From: Smallanthus sonchifolius
Taxonomy: Eukaryota > Streptophyta > Magnoliopsida > Asterales > Asteraceae
Length of the DNA stretch: 64,000 nt
Direction: 5' to 3'
NCBI GenBank assembly: GCA_023525975.1
Contig: CM042034.1
Coordinates: 22,921,501-22,985,500 of the forward strand
Each line of letters opens with the position of its first letter. Positions within the stretch are counted from its first letter, which is position 1. The position numbers and the translations under genes were made by a program. Shown here in pieces: positions 59,211 to 64,000 of the stretch. The notes below the pieces were generated by a model. The model searched no databases. It saw nothing but the letters and a program-made list of their open reading frames with translations, and was not told the DNA's origin.

Positions 59211-61554
59211 TGTCACACCCCAACCGACGGCGAAAACGTTGGGGCGGGACATGGAGACTGTTCATGAGCACATGGTTGACTAAGTTGTAATATATTAAAA
59301 CATCACATTTCAATTCATAATTCCAACAAACCAAATTCAACAATACAAGAATCTTGAAATACATAATAAGTTCATTTTATTCAATTAACTAGGTCCACAA
59401 CTTAAGTGAAGCAACCTGATCAACTCAAACATTTGTACCTGAAACATGATAAAAACGAGGTCAACGAAAAAATTGGTGAGCATATATAGGTTTTGACTCC
59501 AAATAGTATCAGTGTGTTATGTGTATACAATCCATACATATCATGGTTAATAAGACAATTATGGAGAGTTACTATTGTGAAACCAAGTTGTACAATCAAA
59601 TATTTGTAATTAGCATGCAAATAACCAAATTGTGTTGTCGGTAACAATCACCCTAACTGGGTGGGTTTGTCAGACTCAATAGATCTATCATTGTTAACCG
59701 TCGGCTCGTGTAGTTAATGATTGCACATGTAAATTGCACACAAATTGTAGTTTGCACACCTAGTACTCAAGCATAAGGCTCAAATTGCACACATGAATGT
59801 AGAGTGGAATTGTATTGTGTAGTTTGTAAACATTGTATAATTGTACTCATGTTTCACCCCAAAAATATAAATAGTGTAAAAGGGGCTATGTAAAACTCAC
59901 CTTGAATAGTATGAGGTTGAACTTGTAACTTGTGGTGACAAAAGTCAAGTATGCCCTAAGTTAAATACGATACGTTATTAAAATGTAAAGACGGTTTAAG
60001 AACAACGACAATGGAATGATTTGGGATTTAGGGTTTTGGAATGGACGAGTGATCGAGGATACGAATAGAGTTTGTAAATGATGTTTTATAACGTTTATTT
60101 ATAAAAGCAGGACGTGTGTCGATAATAAGTACTATTTGCAAAAATAATATTATAATAAATATCTTACTGTAATATTTATTTTGTTTTTAAGACAATGTCA
60201 AAGGTGTTTAAAACTAGTCATTAAAATTATCATTATTTCGAAAAATTATATAAAATGATATTTATAAGGTTATGATTTGAAATAAATAAATTAGTTATGC
60301 AATTGTAATATTACTATTTATGAAATCTATGTCATTTTATTTGTGACTAATAAACAATTATTAAAATTAGTAACAATAAAAAATAATATGTTGTTTTAAC
60401 GGTTTAGGTTACTAACATAACTATAACCCTTTTGGATTAATAAAATCCATAACGTTAAAAAATATAAATAAAAAAACGTGGGTTTTATAACCATAACATA
60501 ATGATAATAGTTTACTTATAACATACACACATATATATATATATATATATTCATATATTATAACATTTATAAAATAAAGTATATTAAATAAATGTCAAAA
60601 TTATATGTATGTGTTTTGTTATAATTAGTTATAAATATGAAATTTTAAACCCTTTTCTTTCTCTTTGTAATAATACATAAGTTTATTTATATAGAAATCT
60701 ATGTATATATGTATTTATATACATATAAATATGTATGTATGTGTGTGTGGGAGTGAAAAAGAGGCAAAACAGAAAAAGAAATGTACTGAAACGGTGGCCT
60801 GGGTTCAAACCCATGACCTGGCAGTGAGGATTAGAGTCTTAACCAGTTGCTCTAGGCTGCTGAATTGTTAAAGATTTGAAATAACCCGATTTTAACATAA
60901 TGGTTCTGGGAAGCTTTCTTCCCCAAACAGCAGACTCAGCTACCCCCAACCCTAATCGGATTATCAACAAGGAGCAGACAGAGGTGCGAAAAAAAAACTT
61001 TAACGACCAATGACTTACCTTGAATCGTCGTGGATTGAGAGGTCCTCTCCTCTTGAGCCGAAAGCAAACCGAGAGAAGAGAAAAAAAAATGATTTTGGTG
61101 GTGTTCTCGATTTGTAACAGGTTAGGGGCATCTATTGGGTAATTGTAAACGCGTTAGAGGTTTCAATTGACCGAGATTGGGCGAGATTGGAGGGATTACA
61201 CTCTGAAATTGCAGATTCAAATCCATTCACGCGACTTACCTAAATGGGTACAAATCAAACGAATTCGGTTATGATTTTCGAATTGAACAACAGATACATT
61301 AACTCTAATTGCTTGCAAATGTTTTGGGAGTAAAAAGGAATGATTTTACTCGCGGAACTGAGGGAATTTGGGAAGGATTTACGCGTGTTTGAATTTTTGG
61401 AAGTCAAACCTGATTCTAATTTGTTTCAGGGTTCAACAAAAGGGTTCAAGTGAAGGTTTAGTGCAAATTGAGGGGGTTCAAAAGGTTTGAGGGGGTTTAA
61501 ATGAGATAAATGGGGTTCATAGGCCATTCTTTGATTTAAATCCTTTTTAATTAT

Positions 61555-61592
<38 letters not shown>

Positions 61593-61806
61593 CAGTTTAT
61601 AAAACTAAACATTATTTGTTTAATTATAAATATTTTGTAAAAGAAAAGTTTTCAAGTTTTATAAATTTTACCAATTGTTTAAATGTTTATTTAATATGAT
61701 TAAATGTGTATATATATATATATACATATTTATACATATATATAAAGGATGTAAATACATTATTAAAGCTCAAAAATTTTATTTTTGATTTAATTATTGT
61801 AACAAA

Positions 61807-61841
<35 letters not shown>

Positions 61842-62001
61842 TACACACCTATCTATATATATGCAAGGTTGAAACTTGAATTGTTACACGTTAAAATAAT
61901 AATTAATGTACATATTGTGTTGAATAAGTATGAGATTGAAATAAGATACCATTATTGCCCAAAACGAAGTAAAATAATACAGGAAAATCATGGATGTTAC
62001 A
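59211..62001 (-). mobile_element. TG...CA element, inner level of the nest
   Basis: Starts TGTCACACCCCAACCG and ends GGATGTTACA, with the 5-bp duplication CATAC on both sides (59206-59210 and 62002-62006). On the - strand it reads TGTAACATCC...GGGGTGTGACA, matching the ends of the 5.6-kb element at 4580-10167. It is 2,791 bp with no gag or pol. Contains a tRNA-like segment (60861-60792) and TA tracts (61555-61590, 61705-61735, 61805-61840). Confidence 0.85.
60792..60861 (-). other. tRNA-like segment inside the TG...CA element
   Basis: On the - strand: GCAGCCTAGAGCAACTGG resembles an A box region, and GGGTTTGAACCCA about 45 bp later a B box. No complete cloverleaf. Same strand and similar place, in element orientation, as the segment at 5927-6002. 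Confidence 0.45.
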
Positions 62002-62272
62002 CATACCACTTTATTAATAGGTTAAACATTAACATGCACAAAACATCATCTTCACCCTAGCAATACAAAGAAGTTTTAGCTACGAATGGCCATAACGACT
62101 AGCGTAATGATGAATTTCGTAGGCTCCCCTATTGTGGAGCAAGGAGGAAGAGCCCCTCTAATCTCTACTCAAACTATAAGAATGCTCTCTTCTTGATGTG
62201 TTCTTTAGGTCTGGATTGGTGTGTGGAATGAAGAACTCAAGCCTCCTATTTATAGACCTCAAAATGTGCAGT

Positions 62273-62405
62273 GCACGGCCGTGTAATGGGTTGCACGGTC
62301 GTGCAAAGGCCTAGGGAATCAAACAGGGTACAGAGGACACGGTACTATGCCGCGGGGAGCAGGAGAGGCCAATGCACGACCGTGCAATGGGATGCACGAC
62401 CGTGC
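62273..62405. repeat. Paired GCACG-N2-CGTGC palindromes
   Basis: Two pairs of 12-bp near-palindromes: 62273-62284/62293-62304 and 62374-62385/62394-62405, each pair separated by exactly 8 bp (AATGGGTT and AATGGGAT). Confidence 0.85.
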
Positions 62406-62861
62406 ATCCCCCTGCTTTTCCCTAGTTTTGTCTTTTAGCTGCTTGTTGACTATTGTTGACCAATTTTGACTTCTTGAGGGTCAATGCTCCGGGAATGAAC
62501 CTTCTAGAAGCTTGAATTCTTGATGTTTTTGATAGGATTTATCTTGATTTGTATTTTCAACACCAAATAACCTGCAATATAAGTGTTTTAAGCATAAATT
62601 ACAAGGTTATTATTCAATTAGTACCATAATGTGGGATTATTATGTATGTAAAATATGTATAAATGATGACATATCAATGTCCCTAACGGGTCTTAACAGG
62701 TTAACATGTCTTTAACCTGTTAAGACACGAATTTAACATGTCCCTAACGTGTCGACCTGTTTAAGACACGAAACCTGTTAAAGTCAAACACGGGACATGT
62801 TAATTACGTGTCGTGTCGTGTTAACAGATTCATGTAAAAAATTGGCAGCCCTAATATACGT

Positions 62862-64000
62862 AACACTATGTTTGAGAGTGGTTTTTATGGTTATCGCATA
62901 AATATTTGTTATTATTTGAACCTCACCCTTACATATATACCTAACCCAAAACATAAATTACATTTATTTTTATCTGGAATTTAGTAAAAACTTGATAGAA
63001 TTACATGTATCCTTCTATTTTCAACCCTAATTACATATATACTTAACCTAAAACTTAAATTACATATATCCCCCTCTTTTATGAAATTAACCTTTTAACC
63101 TTATAAGAAATACGACTATTCTTATTCAATTGATCCCAACCCTAACCTTCTGATTCCCGCTTTCGGTCGATTCCAACATCCAGCATCGCTTCTGATCGAT
63201 TCCATCATCCAGTTTGGTATATTTGTAATTATGAAGGGGATATACGTACATATAGATTTAAGCTGGTTATATATGTAATTAATGAAGTTTTTAGGAGGAT
63301 ATATGTAATTGCCCCTATAAACTTTATCATACACAATTTAGTATTAAATAAGATATATTATATTAAATACTATTGAATTTTTTATATAATTTTATAAAAA
63401 AAATACAATTGTTCTTTAAACTTAAATAAATAAATTAAAATATTAAATGACCATATTATAATGGTGCACATGAATTCTAGAATATAAATAGATCGATAAT
63501 TTCATAAACTTTTAAAAAGAGAGAATTACATAAGAACCATTAATATATGTACTCAAGTTTAAATAAGAACTATTAAAAATATGAGAATAACTTTAAGAAA
63601 TGTAAACCATCTACTTTATAAAAAAATACTTTATTAATCAGTGAATACACTAATTTGTTTGTTCAGCGACGGAAATAAAGTTTAGATTTTTAGGAGCTCA
63701 GTGGCAAGTGCTGAATTATTAAGAGGTCTGAATGGTTTAACATTGTTTTTTAGCTGAACTATTAAGAGGTGAAATGAACATTTAAGAGGTGGGCTGTCAA
63801 CGAAACAAACACCACTTACCTCTGAATGATTCAGAGATGGTCTCCTAATGGAATCATTAAAATGTTACCAAACAGCTCCTTTAACGATTTCTTCATTAAG
63901 AGACTACCAAACAGCCCCTTAGTAGAGAAGGAAACGCTTCTAACAAGTACCTACAAAACACAAGAGTAGCATACAAATGAACGAAACATATTGCAGGGGC
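62862..64000. other. Gene-free AT-rich right end; MITE fragment
   Basis: No gene. ACATATAT-ACCTAACC-rich sequence to about 63320 carries short repeats (TTGATAGAATTACATGTAT at about 62991 and, earlier, 57551). From about 63690 to 63920 words such as TTAAGAGGT, CTACCAAACAGCCCCTT and CCAAACAGCTCC suggest a decayed hAT-type MITE, right end near 63920; the left end is not clear. Confidence 0.35.

Larger units (their letters stand above)
58246..62676 (-). mobile_element. Solo-LTR-like element, middle level of the nest
   Basis: Starts TGATGTGAATG and ends CATATCA; on the - strand it begins TGATATGTCATC. Flanks ACGTC (58241-58245) and ATGTC (62677-62681) match in 4 of 5 bases, and removing the element restores a TTAACAYGTCCCTAAC word that the host element repeats nearby. 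A - strand TATA box (CTATAAATAG, about 62246-62255) supports an LTR promoter. It holds paired GCACG-N2-CGTGC palindromes at 62273-62405. Net length without the inner element is about 1.6 kb. Confidence 0.6.
57849..62853. mobile_element. Non-autonomous hAT-like element, outer shell of a three-level nest
   Basis: Ends TAGGGCTGGCA (left) and, inverted, TAGGGCTGCCA (right), with the 8-bp duplication ATATACGT on both sides (57841-57848 and 62854-62861), as in hAT transposons. Subterminal regions are full of ACACGAC, GACACGA and ACCTGTTTA / TAACAGGT words (57870-58040 and 62670-62820), typical transposase-binding repeats. After removing the inner elements only about 570 bp remain, so it never encoded a transposase. 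Confidence 0.85.

Overview
This is nuclear DNA of a flowering plant. It is AT-rich, with long intergenic spaces, GT-AG introns, four intact single-copy-type plant genes and many nested transposons. The repeat types (Helitron-like ends, TGTCACACCC long-terminal-repeat-like elements, tRNA-derived SINE) and protein similarities fit an asterid, most likely Asteraceae; that placement is inference.

Genes. (1) A complete squalene epoxidase gene, eight exons, + strand, 12059-16654, 529 aa, a sterol/triterpenoid enzyme. (2) A TGA-type bZIP transcription factor of the TGA1/TGA4 clade, eight coding exons, + strand, 31153-34768, 351 aa. (3) Convergent with it, an ITPK4-type inositol polyphosphate kinase, twelve exons, - strand, 42151-36628, 501 aa. 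(4) An intronless ATL RING-H2 ubiquitin ligase of the ATL6/ATL31 type, - strand, 53213-52062, 383 aa. The four genes belong to different pathways and show no sign of working as a unit.

Mobile DNA. The left 11.8 kb is one Mutator-like element (762-11777). It has terminal inverted repeats and an 8-bp target duplication. Both of its genes lie on the - strand: a decayed FAR1/MULE transposase with an OTU-like tail, and a second gene related to the ORF1 protein of Athila retrotransposons. Its non-coding parts carry eleven pairs of short palindromes (ATACG-N3-CGTAT) always 6 bp apart. A 5.6-kb TG...CA element, with its own 5-bp target duplication, splits the transposase. This two-gene element with its palindrome pairs is the best candidate here for an undescribed system.

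16.7-30.2 kb has no gene: repeat remnants, a copia primer-binding site, a hAT remnant, several Helitron-like 3' ends, a 1.03-kb tandem duplication and three inverted-repeat MITEs. 42.4-51.4 kb holds a truncated hAT transposase, a Helitron-like end, a GTGTAAT-word minisatellite inside an inverted-repeat element, a Tourist-like MITE, a gag zinc-knuckle remnant, another MITE and an old segmental duplication. 53.4-64 kb is gene-free and contains a three-level nest (hAT, then solo-LTR-like, then a second TG...CA element), each level with matching target duplications.
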